A stretch of 64,000 nucleotides of DNA. Source: Tachypleus tridentatus (taxonomy: Eukaryota > Arthropoda > Merostomata > Xiphosura > Limulidae). Under the pieces are notes generated by a model. The model saw only the letters and a list, made by a program, of their open reading frames with translations. It made no database searches and was not told where the DNA came from. Position 1 is the stretch's first letter; each line of letters opens with the position of its first letter. The stretch lies in the NCBI RefSeq assembly GCF_004210375.1, contig NC_134825.1, positions 39,736,348 to 39,800,347 on the forward strand, in the 5' to 3' direction. Positions 37,560-50,064 of the stretch are shown here, in pieces. The position numbers were made by a program, and so were the translations under genes.

Positions 37560-38276
37560 TCTATTGATCGGGAAAAATAAATATATTTTATTTATTTTTG
37601 TGTTTCATCATGTGAGATGACGACATGGATGGCCACTAACCTCAGGTTAGGATCAGTATTCATTCTGTTTCTGGGTCAGCATTCATCCTGCTTCTGTCCT
37701 TCGTGGCTGTGGTTGACGAAAATCATCCCACGTGGATATCCATAGTAGCAAATTGTATAAGAACAAACGAACTTATTTATCTGCAAGTTCTGACTACTAT
37801 CCAGTTTTCTGGATCCAAAACTTTAATAATGGAACTTTGACAATGATGTTCCATCACTAAATAAAGCTCCTCTTTCCTGGAGAGTTCAGAGGACAGTCCA
37901 TTATTATACAATGCGCGAAAACTTCGAATTAGTAGAATCCTTTACCGAATTGGATTCAAAGTCCTTATAAAGTAGAATATTAGGGTTTTCCCACTTAATA
38001 TATAAATATTATTTTTGCTTATACACCCAAATTCTTAAGAATTTAAGTATCCTGTTTACTATAATATTTTCCACTCCATAATTATGAAATCTTTCTGCAA
38101 GCCCTGAAGGTAGCTGTGAACCAACTGCCAATGGTCCACTGACCACAGTTTGGACATCTCTATGTTGAGAAATATTAATTTAACTGTTCATATCATGCAG
38201 TTATAAAGTTTTGATACTTGGTCTACTTGACGAAAAAACCAAAAACAATCTTCCCCGGAATTCTTGTGCCGGGTTT

Positions 38277-38324
38277 TGTGTGAAAATATTATATAAAAAT
38301 GATTCCTTTATAATATTTCACACA
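38277..38324. other. AT-rich inverted repeat
   Basis: TGTGTGAAAATATTATA faces TATAATATTTCACACA with a short spacer. No other copy noticed. Confidence 0.6.
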
Positions 38325-39732
38325 AGTGTTAATTAAGAAAATTTATATAAAGTATTCATTATGTGAGAATTAAGTTACTCTTGGCTAACCAAATTATTTA
38401 ATAGAAAAATAGAAAGCTACGCTGTACTTTACTTTTTGCTACTTATAAAACACTTGGTTTGGTGAAGCTAAGAACTCCTACATAACGTAAGAAGAACACC
38501 AATAGTTGGCATTCTTTATATCAAGAAACGGCAGCGAAGATTTTTTTACAATATGTGGTGTAAAATATTACCAATACTTTAAAGTTTATGTTTTGATGCA
38601 GCTATGAATCAAAGAACTTTATTTATAAACATTTTAAAATATGTTAATTAATTAAAAAAAAAACATCTCAAACTCAAACAGTAACAACAGGCTGAATCGT
38701 TTTCCGGAAATCGATCCGTATTGAAGGTCAAACAACGTATATTAATAATAGGGCTTGATTCCACGTTACATATGTGCTCTTCTTCGTTGAACTGCTTAGT
38801 GTATATATACAATTTCCCATGAAGGAAAACATGTCATTTTATATATTTTAGATCAGATGTTTACTTACTGAACTCCCCCTGTTTTTAAGAAATATTCTAA
38901 AGACAGAAATACTTCACTAACATAAAAGTTTCCATGTTCGTTTAACATTCTCCATCTATATGAATCTTACGTATTCTTTGTCTTGACGGTAATCATGACT
39001 TAGCTCATAGTTTTCCGTCCCAAGTACGAACATGGAAGTTATTAAGTAGTTTGCATTTAATAGTTTTGCGACACAAAAGATTTGTAATTTTTGTTAAACC
39101 TTTCCTTTCTGGAGAATATTTATGAGAGGTGGAACACCGAAAGTGTGACAGGAGAACTTGTCAAGTTTAACACTTCTGCGAGAAAGAGTAAGAAACATTA
39201 ATTACCATTTATCGATGAGTTACAATCAGATATACGAAGGATCATCACATCAGTGCTGAAAATATGTGTGAGGGAAACTAACATCCGGGAATCTTATGAA
39301 ACTTGTGTGTTATATAGCTTGATAAACTTTAAATCATATCTCCCATCAGATTATTTCCTGTGTCCCTTTTATTTTGGTTATTACACGACGATAAATAACA
39401 TTATTATAATTACAAGATAGCAGGTGATATATTACAGTGGATGTGCAAAGTCATGTGAGGAATTCTATTTATTATCCTTTTTTACTTCATTTGAGTTTTG
39501 TTTAATTTAAAACTCAATTGTATACAATGACTCAACAAATTAAACAGCATTATATTCAAACAGAAACTAAACGAATGCTGAATAGGAGAGTTAGTGAGTA
39601 TGAAAATATCAATTAAACATAAACAAGATCTTCGATTAAAAAAGTAAAATAGTTTATCTGACAGAGTTCTGGTTTATCTTTGCTACGCTTTTTACACGAT
39701 GAGCTAATGGGAGAAAAGCTGGAAACTGCATG

Positions 39733-39788
39733 ACTCCAATAACTTTGAAACACACGAAAAACTGTGTGTGTTCCAAAGTTATTGGAGT
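39733..39788. other. Near-perfect 56-nt hairpin
   Basis: ACTCCAATAACTTTGAAACA and its continuation pair with 39764-39788 over about 24 bp, leaving an 8-nt loop. Pairing does not extend into the flanks. It could be a microRNA-type precursor, a tiny fold-back element or a chance microduplication. Confidence 0.6.
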
Positions 39789-40302
39789 CTTGGGTTTGAA
39801 GAAATGCCACAATTTGTAGTTAATTATAATTCAAAATTCATTGAAGATTCAGGGGCCCATGTGATTTCTTGTGATATGTTTACATATATTCTACAAAATT
39901 TATTAAATTTTGAACGTTTAGTTACAATAATTTACATAAACTTTAATCACCAATATTTTTTCATTTTGGCACAAACTTTAATTTCACATTCGCAAATCTT
40001 TATTTTTTCACTTGCACCTTTTGTTAACAGTTATGTTGAACATCAGGTATAAATAACCATAAAGGACTTACATTTGATACTCAAATATAGTTTTAAATAA
40101 TTAATATCAAGCGCCACTTAAAGTTGGAGAGAATATAAGTGCTTGTGGTTTTCTTCAATACTTCAGTAAGTTTGATCTTATATCTTCCAGTTGCTTTATT
40201 TTCGTCCACGCCTCTAACAGCCAAATTATTTTTCAATAGATATCGTGTTCTTTGTGCAGTTTTATGTAGAATGATATTATGAAACAATCTAGCTACGTGT
40301 AT

Positions 40303-40564
40303 ATTTGTTTCTTTTTGAATTTCACGCACATCCACACGAGGGCTGTCTGCGCTAGCCGTAATTAATTTAGCAGTATAAGACTAGATGGAAGGCAGCTAGT
40401 CATCATTACCCACCGTAAGCTCTGGAGCTGCTCTTTTACCAACGAATAATGGAATTGATCGTCACATTATAACGCCCTCAGACTGAAAGGGCGAACATAC
40501 TTGATGTGACGAGAATTTCAATCCGCAACTGTCAGATGACAATTCGAGTGCCCTAACCACCTGG
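40303..40564 (-). mobile_element. SINE-A, diverged
   Basis: Tail to B box recognisable; the terminal head after CCACCTGG is lost. Confidence 0.86.
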
Positions 40565-40911
40565 AAACGAAAGTAATCATGTATATACCGGGAAGCGTTT
40601 TTATTAGTTCGAAAACTGATCCAAAAGTAGTATGAAACACTAAGTGAAAATGTTTACAAGACGTAGTGTTGGGCTCATAATTTTTGTGTTTTTGTCCGAT
40701 TTAAAAAAAATATTAGGAACGGTCCATTTAAAAATATATATGATGGAAATTTTAGCGCAATCTAATTAGTTAATGTACGAGATTTTATCAAGCCTCTACA
40801 ACTACACATTTTGTCAAGCTAGGAGAACATATTTTCCGGCTACCTACCAAATTGGAAAAAAAACTCAATTAAAGGGAAGTTTTTCTTACTTTTTACTCTG
40901 GTGCGACGATT

Positions 40912-41190
40912 TTGTTCGTTCGTTTGTTTTTTGAATTTCGCACAAAGTTACTTGAGGGCTATCTGTGCTAGCCGTCCTAATTTATCAGTGTAAGACTAGA
41001 TGGAAGGCAACTAGTCATCACCACCCACTCTTTTACCAACAAATAGTGGGATTGACCGTCACATTATAACGCCCCCACGGCTGGGAGGGCGAGCATGTTT
41101 ACGAGTCGCGACGGGGCCATGCGAACGCGACGACCCTCGGATTAATCAGTGATGTCGCACCCCTTAACACGCTCGATGACCATGCCGTTG
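40912..41190 (-). mobile_element. SINE-A, young subfamily with scrambled head
   Basis: GGGAGGGCGAGC mark present. There is a deletion in the centre and short insertions and rearrangements in the tRNA-like head. Confidence 0.85.
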
Positions 41191-41710
41191 CTCCTATGTA
41201 AAATATTTTCACTACGACGAAGAACAAGGAAACGAATAATTTCATTTGTTTGATTAGGGTTAATGAGATATATTTGAAACTTATTATGTCAGGTAATATT
41301 AACGAGGGCAATTATATGGATGGTTGAAAAATCCAAAGTTTTCATTCCTGTTAACAAAATACAGCGTGTCATGCATTCTCGTTCTTTGTTGGCCACATGA
41401 CAAACTTGATCTTATTTTTGTCTTCTTTTACTACACAGGTTATGCTCCCGCCATCTTTGTACAAAATAATAAACTAATTATCCAACAAAATAGGCATTTT
41501 ATCATTTATGTACTCGTTTATTTCCTCTTTAGTTAAATGTTAAAAACGGAGAAATATTGTTATATGGCAAGGGTTGTCAGGTAGCAGACTTTTTAAGTTA
41601 GTTGTCAATTAGAGTTAAAACATTTGTGGTTCGAAGCAATTGTATTAAGTATGTGTGTGGAGAGTGGTGGGGCGTCTGTCAGATAACTATCATGTTAATC
41701 TTACATCACA

Positions 41711-41984
41711 AACCCGACATGTCGAGGTGGTTAAGGTACTCGACTCGTAATCCAAGGATCACGAGTCCGAATCCCCGTCACACCAAATATGCTCGCCCTT
41801 TCAGCCATGGAAGCGTTGTAATATGACAGTTAATTCCACTATTTGTTGGTAAAAGAGTAGCCCAAGAGTTGGCGATGGGTAGTAATGACTAACTGCTTTC
41901 CCTCTAGTCTTATATTGCTAAATTAGGGACGGCTAGGGCAGGTAGCCTTCGTGTAGCTTTGCGCGAAATTCAAAACATAAAAAC
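41711..41984 (+). mobile_element. SINE-A with 14-bp target duplication
   Basis: AATCTTACATCACA at 41697-41710 and 41985-41998 flanks a complete element. Confidence 0.94.
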
Positions 41985-42835
41985 AATCTTACATCACACT
42001 TTATTACTTACACAATAATTTATCCTAAAATCTTATAAATGTTTTAAAACAAATGTTAGATGTTATTTGTACTTTTATAACACTGCTATATATTTATTAC
42101 AATAAATTACCGTGTATATATTGTTAATAAACTGAAACTCTTGTCACGTTTCTGGTTCAATAACATCTACTGTAAACATGTGACGTTCGTCACTGATAAG
42201 TTGCATTGTACTGTAAAAGATAGGAACAAAAAACAACATAACGTAGTATTTATTTTTTATTATTTTGATTGTCACTTTAAAATAACGTTTATATACTGTA
42301 TTACGTAGTATTTGGTAATTTTAAACTAGAAGGTTTCTTTAAACAACTCCATTATTTAAAACGTATGTGTGCCATCTGTTTGTTAAAACAAATTTTCTTG
42401 TTTGAAATTCAACAACACTCTTATTCTTCGAAACAGAACTTCAGCATAATATTAAAAACATACCGGTGAAATTAGTCAAGTGAAATCACTTAAAAACTAA
42501 TAATTTAAAATGAAAGGTGTATGAACAAAACCGTAAAGTAATACTATACTTTTTCAGAAAATACAGAGTAATTTTGTGATGATAGATGAAAAACAGCGTA
42601 ACAAAGTAATAAGATATATTCTTAACAAACTTGTGGGATCTACGGTGACTCTTATGTAAGGTTACGAACTTATAATGCGAAGCCTTGATACCCGCGACTG
42701 GTTCAATGAAAATAGTTTATTGTGTCGCTTTATCTTTTAAAAATCATGGAAAGTTTTTGTTATTTTCTCAATCTATACCACAGTGATCTCTGTATAAGCA
42801 TTTAGTTTTAATGACATATATAGATAATGTTTGCA

Positions 42836-42956
42836 GTTGTCTCAGCGGTAAGTGTCAGAACTCAAAACGCTAAAATTTTTAAAAAAATATTCATGGTGGA
42901 TATAGCACAAAAAGTCCATTGTGCAACTTTGTACTTATCAATAAACAAACACAAAA
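42836..42956 (+). mobile_element. SINE-B, decayed
   Basis: CTCAGCGGTAAGTGTCAGAA head, TGGTGGATATAGCAC middle, CATTGTGCAACTTTGTACTT tail. Confidence 0.65.
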
Positions 42957-43670
42957 TATAAATATGAAGTTAAAAAGTTTATTTTCAGCTTAATAAATGA
43001 AAACAATTACAATAATATCAATTTCCTAACACAAAAACAGTCGTTTCGTTACGAAACAGATAGTTATCATCTGTAAAAGTCACCTGGGTAAATCTAAAAA
43101 ATAATACAATGATACAGTATTATTGAATATAGATAATCAAAATTGGTCTTATAGATCTTCAATTTACGAGGTTTGAAAAAGTCGTTAGCAGGCGTAAAAT
43201 GAAGCTGCGAGTTAGATCTGTCAAAAAAGAAAGAATGAAAATATACTGTCTGAATTTAATATTTGTATACACTTATTGATATAACATTTATCAATAGACT
43301 CGTAAAGTGCATTTTCGTATCTATTATAGTTGTCATTAAGTTATTTTATTTAATTTCTCTTTAAAAGAGAAAAACAGATAAAGAAAATATACTAATAAAA
43401 AAATAAAAAGCTAAAATTCTTCCAAACAGAAAACAATGAAAACGTTTGCGCCATCTAGTATCAACATATTGAAATAATTGTTTTTAAAATTTTAATACTG
43501 TTTTACCATTTGAAAACATCTTCGAGGTCCTGTAGTGATAGATATTCTTAATTATTATCATTCTATTTAAACTTTACAATTTTTTTCTCTTGCGCTATAT
43601 TGCCATGAGAGTTCTCTTACGTTATTACTTTTTGAATTTTATGTTAGTAATAACCTTTGTCATCATTTGA

Positions 43671-43802
43671 GCCCTCTAGTAGCTCAGCACTAATTATTCG
43701 CGCTTATAACGTTAAATATTGATTTTCGATTCCCCTGGTTGGCAAAGCATAGATTGCAGAGTGTGAAACTTTCTGCTATACAACAAACAAAAAACAAACA
43801 AA
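43671..43802 (+). mobile_element. SINE-B, decayed
   Basis: CCCTCTAGTAGCTCAGCA head, TTTTCGATTCCC box, GGCAAAGCATAGATTGC, AAAC-rich tail. Confidence 0.65.
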
Positions 43803-43998
43803 TACTAAAGAAAAGAGTATTTCTGTGAAAAAATCTCAATTTTTTTAACCGCCGCTTAAAAAATCATCAGATAGAAATAATATTCAAAACTACGTTTCTG
43901 TCAAACTCAGGTAACATTTTGATAGATTTACTTTCGAATCCTCAAAACCTCTCTCGATTATGGACAGACTGTACAATATGAACCTAAAGAAAACACCT

Positions 43999-44026
<28 letters not shown>
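43999..44026. repeat. (GT)n microsatellite
   Basis: About 14 GT units without interruption. Confidence 0.95.
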
Positions 44027-44029
<3 letters not shown>

Positions 44030-44042
44030 AAGGGAGTGATTA

Positions 44043-44720
44043 AAGGAAAACAGAGAAATGGAACCAAGTTTACCTTATTATCCAAGATTAACGTGTTATA
44101 AGAAGACAAATGGCATCCAAATTTACCATATTATCCAAGACTAATCTGTTAAAAGAAGACAAATTGTATCCACGTTCACCCTATTATCCCAGATTAACTT
44201 GCTATAAGACCAATCATATCCAAGTTTACTCTGTTATCCAAGACTAACCTATTATAAGAAAAAAAATGGTATCTAAGTTTACCATATTATTCAAGACTAA
44301 CCTGTTATAAGACAAACAGTATCTAAGTTTACCCTATTATTCAAAGGTAACCTGTTATAAGAAGACAACTAGAAACCATCTTAACCCTATTATCCAAGAC
44401 TAACTTGTTATAAGAAGACAAATGGTATCCAAGTTTACCTTATCACAAACTGACAAAAGCATCCAAGTTTCCCATGTTAGAATAAGACAAACGGATCCAA
44501 ATTTACCCTGTTAAAAGTAGACAAAGGGTATCCAAGTTCACAGCGTTACAAGAAAACAAACAGTAACCAAGTTTAAGTTATGACAAGTAGACAGTATCCA
44601 AGTTTATCGTGTTACAAGTGGACAAACGGATCCGAGTTTATCCAGTTACTTGCAGACAAGTGGTATCCAGGTTTACACTATTACAAGTTGACAAATGTTA
44701 TCCAAGTTTACCCTGTTACA
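44043..44720. repeat. Satellite downstream of gene C: about 58-bp units passing into about 36-bp units
   Basis: TATCCAAGTTTACCCTATTA and AAGACTAACCTGTTATAAGA alternate up to about 44430. After that the second block is lost and a shorter unit (TATCCAAGTTTACC, TTACAAG, AGACAA) continues. Confidence 0.85.
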
Positions 44721-44927
44721 ACGTCGTATGGGTGTAGCGAAGTTAATGTATGCTTTTCATTAAATATTTAAATCCGTAATATCCTAGTTTTTAGGATGCT
44801 CCCCCAGTATACCCCTTTTTTAAACTTTGACACAATATAGAAAGAAGAATAAATTGTATGCGGTATGTTTGTTTAATTCTTACCTATATTAGTTAAATAA
44901 TGACAGCGTTTCAGAATATTTGTTTAC

Positions 44928-45853
44928 TTAATGGCCATAACCATAGCCAGAGCGGGCATATCCATATCCGCCGTATCCGTAGCTTGGGCGAAAATACCCA
45001 TAATTTCCGTATCCGTAATTAGGACGGCCATATCCGTATCCGCTGTATCCATAGCTTGGGCGAAAGTGTCCATAGCTTCCATATCCATAGCTAGGGAGAC
45101 CATGTCCATATCCACCATAGTTAGGGCGGTGATATCCATATCCTCCATAGCTAGGACGACTGTAACCATAGCCACTATGGCCATAGATTGGTTGTCTATG
45201 TCCATATTCATAACTAGGACGGCCAAGCTCGTAGTTACTGTGTGCAGCTAATGTGACAGCCATACAGGTAAGAGCAGCAAGAAACACGAACTGTAAACAT
45301 ACATTAAAGAGTCAATGAAAAACAATAAAATGAACTGCACATTTTTTTAATGTTTTAAACATTCTTGTTTATGGAATCAAATACAAAAACGTTTATATGA
45401 AGACAAACAATGTTTATAAACTTCCCTAATAAGATATGTTAGAACACATGGTTATTTTTAGTGATATTTGTTGCGTAATTAAACTTGCATTTACTACCAT
45501 CACTGAGAATCGTATCCGCTGTTATCAAGCTTATTTCTCACATGCACGTTCAAAATGTGATTAACTAACTCATTTTAGTTATGTAAGCTTAAAGGCTTTA
45601 CTTTGTTGCAGTAACCATTGTTATGTAAGCAAAATAGTTATTTTTTGCTTGAGATTTATAAATTTTACATTGAGTTAAACCTCTAGAGTATTAATACACT
45701 TGCAATTAACACATAACATCTACGACGTACAATTAGTCTTACTTTGAATTCACACTTAAATCTACGAAGTACTTTTACAATTTCTTAGAACTCACACTTA
45801 AGTCTATTAAGTACCATTATTATTATGATATTAACACCTACCATTGATTTCAT
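44928..45853 (-). CDS. Gene C: secreted Gly/Tyr-rich repeat protein
   Basis: Coding exon 1 is 45853-45842 (ATG AAA TCA ATG, donor GTAGGTGT). Exon 2 is 45290-44928, after an acceptor ending TTTACAG; the 551-bp intron is phase 0. The 124-residue product begins MKSMFVFLAALTCMAVTLAA (signal peptide). The mature part is repeats of GYGY, RPSYGYG and GGYG with scattered His and Arg, ending GYGYGH, and it has no cysteine. Function is inferred: Gly/Tyr repeats suit cuticle proteins cross-linked through tyrosine. Secreted GYG-rich peptides also occur as antimicrobials in nematodes and spiders, so a defence role is the main alternative. A TATA box lies about 100 bp upstream. A possible ATTAAA poly(A) signal is at 44872-44877. 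The exon-1 assignment rests on splice sites and signal-peptide continuity. Confidence 0.83.
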
Positions 45854-45949
45854 GATAGAAATATTGTAAAGGTCTCTTAACTAAATTTTTCAACTTTAGA
45901 ATTTTTGCCACAGCGAAATTATTTAATACTAGAATACCCCTAGGACCCC

Positions 45950-45957
45950 TATATATA
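45950..45957 (-). promoter_or_regulatory. TATA box of gene C
   Basis: TATATATA on the - strand, 97 bp upstream of the proposed ATG. It is embedded in a C/G-containing stretch unlike the AT background. No CRE is visible upstream, unlike genes A and B. Confidence 0.6.
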
Positions 45958-45959
45958 TG

Positions 45960-47084
45960 GAAAATTAGAATGCTTGTGCTAGTTGGGGTTTTTGTATTAC
46001 CAATCACATTCAGAATGAGGCACTTCTTATCAGTAGTGATGAGAATGGAAATTTTTTAAAGTTTAAAGACCTTTGAATAGGTGTGTGGAAAGCACGAGGT
46101 TACTCTTGCATATTTTTATGAAATAGAAATAGTCTTGGGAGCAAAGGGGAAGTCCCTGTGGCTTTATTCTTTTAGGATGACCCCCCATAAAACCTGCACA
46201 GAAATGACTGTATCTTAAAGGAAGTTTACTATTCTTAAAGATGACGAATCAAATATCAAATATTTCCGGGCGAAGTAAACTAGAACACAGTGGCAGTGCG
46301 CGAGAGTTCCACTTAATTTCCGTGTAGCTTGGTACGAGAGTAAAAAACCGACAACCTGCTCCATCTGGGAAAGGTGTGGTTCTCATACGGATTTCCTATT
46401 GGCATCTTATGCTTTTGTCATTCAGGCCCACTTACACATATTATACGAAAGTGCACCATGGAGATATCACCAATATGAAGAAGTTGCACAAGAACTGCAC
46501 GAAGTACATAAGAGTACCTTACCTTTGTTTAATGGAATCATTTTCTTTGTTTACATTCTCTCAATTCTTTATTTTTCTATTTTAGCCTTGAACTATATAA
46601 ACATACATACATATATATATAAATTAACAAAATCGTTTTTACTGTTTTTCTTTCACTTTATATTACCGTGAACAGCAGATGTTTTGAGCTCAAAACCAAC
46701 AACATTTTTTCTGATTGTATTAAATTGACCTAAGTTTCTACAACCCGGACTTTTATTAATGTCACACATTCGCGCAAAAATCCCTCCCCACAGTTGTTGT
46801 TTACATCAAGAAGTTTCTCCATGTGTTATTCTTAGCACTTCTATGATCACTATAACGCAATACTTATGAGAAGCGGATTGTGACCAACTGACTCTAGTTA
46901 ACGGTACATTTATAATTTCAGGTATAGGAGTGAATACTCAGAAATTATGTTAATAAAATTATTTACTTATGTTTCGGAGACAGGATTCTTAAACTTCTGT
47001 TACAGTGACTACTAGCAATCTTTCAGACCAACAGAACATGCACAGAATATTACAGAATTGTTTTAAATATTCATACATTTATAG
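45960..47084. other. Upstream flank of gene C
   Basis: A 90-codon frame at 46399-46671 ends in a hydrophobic Phe/Leu/Ile stretch but has no family match I know. A TTTTAGGATG[AC]CCCCC word at 46171 echoes TTTTTAGGATGCTCCCCC at 44790. Confidence 0.5.
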
Positions 47085-47150
47085 TCTGACATTGCTTGGT
47101 GGTTAAGGCGTTCGACTTAGAATTTGAGAGTCATGACTTCAAATCTTCGT
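47085..47150 (+). repeat. tRNA-like SINE head fragment
   Basis: TGGTGGTTAAGGCGTTCGAC and a decayed B box are visible, then unrelated sequence. It may belong to SINE-A or to another tRNA-headed family. Confidence 0.5.
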
Positions 47151-47455
47151 TGATGAGTATGCTAACTCTATATGATTGCTGACTGAGTCAACCATCCTGA
47201 CGTAAAACATCTTGACTCACAAAAACAACGGCCGACCATAAATTAGTTAGGATTAAAGTCATAACGAGGGAAGGGGTTCATACGAACAGTGGAAAACAAA
47301 ACAAAACATACATAACAAACACAAAATTGTTTATGGAAGTATATTAATAATATCGAGAAATTATCATGTATTTTATGTGTGGTTCAGGTCCTTCTGTTTT
47401 TCTTCATGCTTTCTACGTCTACAAATCTAAATACTATTATTTTGTCGATCAGTTT

Positions 47456-47716
47456 ATTGTTTGTTTTTAATTTCGTTCAAAGCTACATGAGGGTCATCCC
47501 TAATTTAGTAGTGTAAGACTAAATAGAAGGCAGTTAGTAATCACCACCCACCGCCAACTCTTGGGCTTTTCTTTTACCAAGGAATAGTGGGAATGATTAT
47601 CGCATTATAACGCTCTTATGCCGGAGAGGGTGAGCATGTTTGGTATGACGGATATTCAAACCTGTAACCATCAGATTGGGAGTCAAGCGCCCTAACCACC
47701 TGGCCTTTCCAGACCC
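47456..47716 (-). mobile_element. SINE-A, diverged
   Basis: Complete but with short deletions near the tail (the CTATCTGTGCTAGCCG block is reduced). Confidence 0.87.
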
Positions 47717-48047
47717 CGATCGCTTTAAAATTTAAGCCAATTATACATTTGCACTAAGTTACAATATGAATGCATTGTTTCTTACTGTAATTCATGAAAG
47801 TTGGAATTTTGTAATTGTTGCATATACATGTGTTTGAGAAATTTGAAAACCTAAATAGTTATTTCGAGTTTAACATTGCTAAAATACTAAAACATATAGT
47901 AAACAAATGAAATTAAACAAATAAATATTGAAAAAAATCTCAATTCCGAACGGAACAAAGAACTTATTCTCGAAACTGACAAAAAAATCGAATATTTTTA
48001 CAAAATAAATAAATTAGTTTACACTTCATACATTTATACTTACTATA

Positions 48048-49200
48048 CTCTTCAAAAAAAGAAATGCAAAAGGCAAAATTTGAGACATATTGTTAACAAG
48101 TTTATTCCGAGTTGTTCTGTATGACATGTGTGAAACTTTGCACATTCACTGCTGAACATCCAAAGTCTGCAAAGGCGAAGTCCACGCTCACTAGTTGAAG
48201 TTTAACGTCACTCAACGTCAATAACGAGTATGCCCCCCGTGAACATCAATAACTGCTTGGCATCTCCTGCCCATGGAAGCGATGAGATGACGAATCACAT
48301 CCTGTGGAATGGCTGTCCACTCAGCCTGCAAAGCTGCTGCAAGCTGAGGTAGAGTTGCGGTTGAGGTTGTCGCCGTCGCAGACGTCGGTCCAACTCGTCC
48401 CAAAGATGTACGTTGTGTTTAAATCTCGTGATCTGGAGGGCCGGGGAATAACGTTGATGTTGTGGTGTCTCAAGAAGACAGTGGTGAGTCGGGCTGTGTG
48501 AAGACGGGCGTTGTCATGTTGAAAAACGTCGTTGACGTTCACCATGATGGGTTACACATGGGGCCTAAGAATCTCTTTGACGGTTGCGCACGGTCTGATC
48601 AGAAATCCTACGTAGCCCTGGTATGGTTGAGGCAGTAGACGTCGCAATGGTGGTCCTATCCCGAAGGTGACGTAACCGGATGTAGCGATCTTGTGCGGGC
48701 GTGGTTACACGAGGTCTGCCAGATCGTGGACGGTCACGAGTTGATCCATGTTGTTGGTGACAATTCCATAGCCTTGTGATGGTGCTTGGGTGGACATTCA
48801 CAGCTCTGGCAACATCTGATCGAGATTCGCTTGCTTCCAAGCGACCAATGGCGTTGTTGCGTTGTGCTTCAGTCAGTCTTGGCGTAACTGTATTGCGTGT
48901 CGGTGGCTTAACACTGAGCTATGGAAACCGAGAACCCGTCACTTTTATAGGGATTTTGCACATGTTGCACCTGCAGAACATGCAGATCTCTCAAACAAAT
49001 TTATTGGACACGAATGCGTTTTGGCGAAAAATCCGATGTTTTTCTCCATTTTCAAAGTGCACAACTTTTATTGTCATTTTTGTCTGACAATCAGTGCCTT
49101 AACACGTGTAACATCACATACTCTGAGCTTGTAACGTTATTACATATATTTCTCTTTAAAATAACAAAAATATCCCTTTTGCGTTTCTTTTTTTGAAGAG
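48048..49200 (-). mobile_element. Tc1-type DNA transposon, internally deleted copy with both ends
   Basis: Ends are inverted repeats (CTCTTCAAAAAAAGAAA followed by T/C and GCAAAAGG) flanked by TA target duplications at 48046-48047 and 49201-49202. On the - strand, 48840-48565 encodes the N-terminal paired-like helix-turn-helix domain (SRSDVARAVNVHPSTITRLW, then the GRPRVTT hook). 48545-48321 holds the QHDNARLHTAR catalytic-Asp motif and PSRSRDLN. 48403-48218 is the C-terminal tail (PQDVIRHLIASMGRRC). The segment with the first catalytic Asp is missing, so the element cannot make its own active transposase. At 1,153 bp it is a few hundred bp shorter than a typical Tc1 element. Confidence 0.88.
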
Positions 49201-49202
49201 TA

Positions 49203-50062
49203 TATATTTATTGGCTAGAATAGATTTATTATATTTTTTTCTTATTGCAGTGTTTGCATATATAGTACACAAAACAACTAACGAAAGATTAGTTTACCCA
49301 AAATTTTGGCTATGTCAAGTCATAACACATTGTTGTAATATTTCATTTGTTTGTTTTTGTTTTCTTTTAATTTCACACAAACCATTCCGAGTTCACTTGG
49401 GGAGAATCCAAAACCAAATCCACCCAATTTTCATAAAGCAATAAGAAGTACATACCAGTAGACGTTTCGGCCACCATTTTCTACAGAATTATTCCATTAT
49501 TTACCTACATGTACAATGCCTAATTTCTAATGCTACGATCTTTCTTTACTGCCACTGATGTAACTGGTCTTCACCACAATGAATTTATTAATGTCTTAAC
49601 TGAAAAGTAGTAAGTTAATGAAAATCGCAGCCTGCTCACACATCAGCATGTATTATATACTCTTTAAAACTCATTTCTTCTTGTTAAATGACTAAATCAC
49701 AGAATTTCTGTACGCTAGAATTCGTATGACATCATATTCAGTATCCTCAAGCGCCATATTTAAAGTAAAGGCAAAACATTGTTTTGACATTTGTGCAGCT
49801 CTGTTGCATGTGTAAGTCAGTCTTCTTGAAAGTAAGTAAATATTTGGCGCCATTAAGTGATACTGGCGTTAAATAATTCATGATTTATTTTATTGCTTTT
49901 TAAACATAAAATCAATGGCAGAAGATCCAGGTAGGCCTTGATCTAATGATGTTAGAATTAATAGTGAGGTTTTAATTGCACTAATTTTTACAACTAGAGT
50001 ATTAGCACTACATGTATTGTATTAATGTAAAATTAGATGTCTAGGCTCTAGCAATATTAGAC
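49203..50062. other. No recognised gene
   Basis: At 49915 an ATG with a few codons runs into GTAGGC, as a first exon might, but no partner exon was found. Confidence 0.45.
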
Positions 50063-50064
50063 TA

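Larger units (their letters stand above)
37560..40302. other. No recognised gene
   Basis: Contains the two hairpins listed separately; frames at 39613-39810 and 39768-40052 overlap the hairpin and have no family features. Confidence 0.5.

Noticed and set aside
46376-46671. Overlapping 69- and 90-codon frames with a hydrophobic end
   Set aside because: Two frames compete over the same stretch, and the hydrophobic part is an AT-rich tract.
49915-49935. ATG GCA GAA GAT CCA G followed by GTAGGC, like a first coding exon
   Set aside because: No downstream exon or TATA box could be found in the window.
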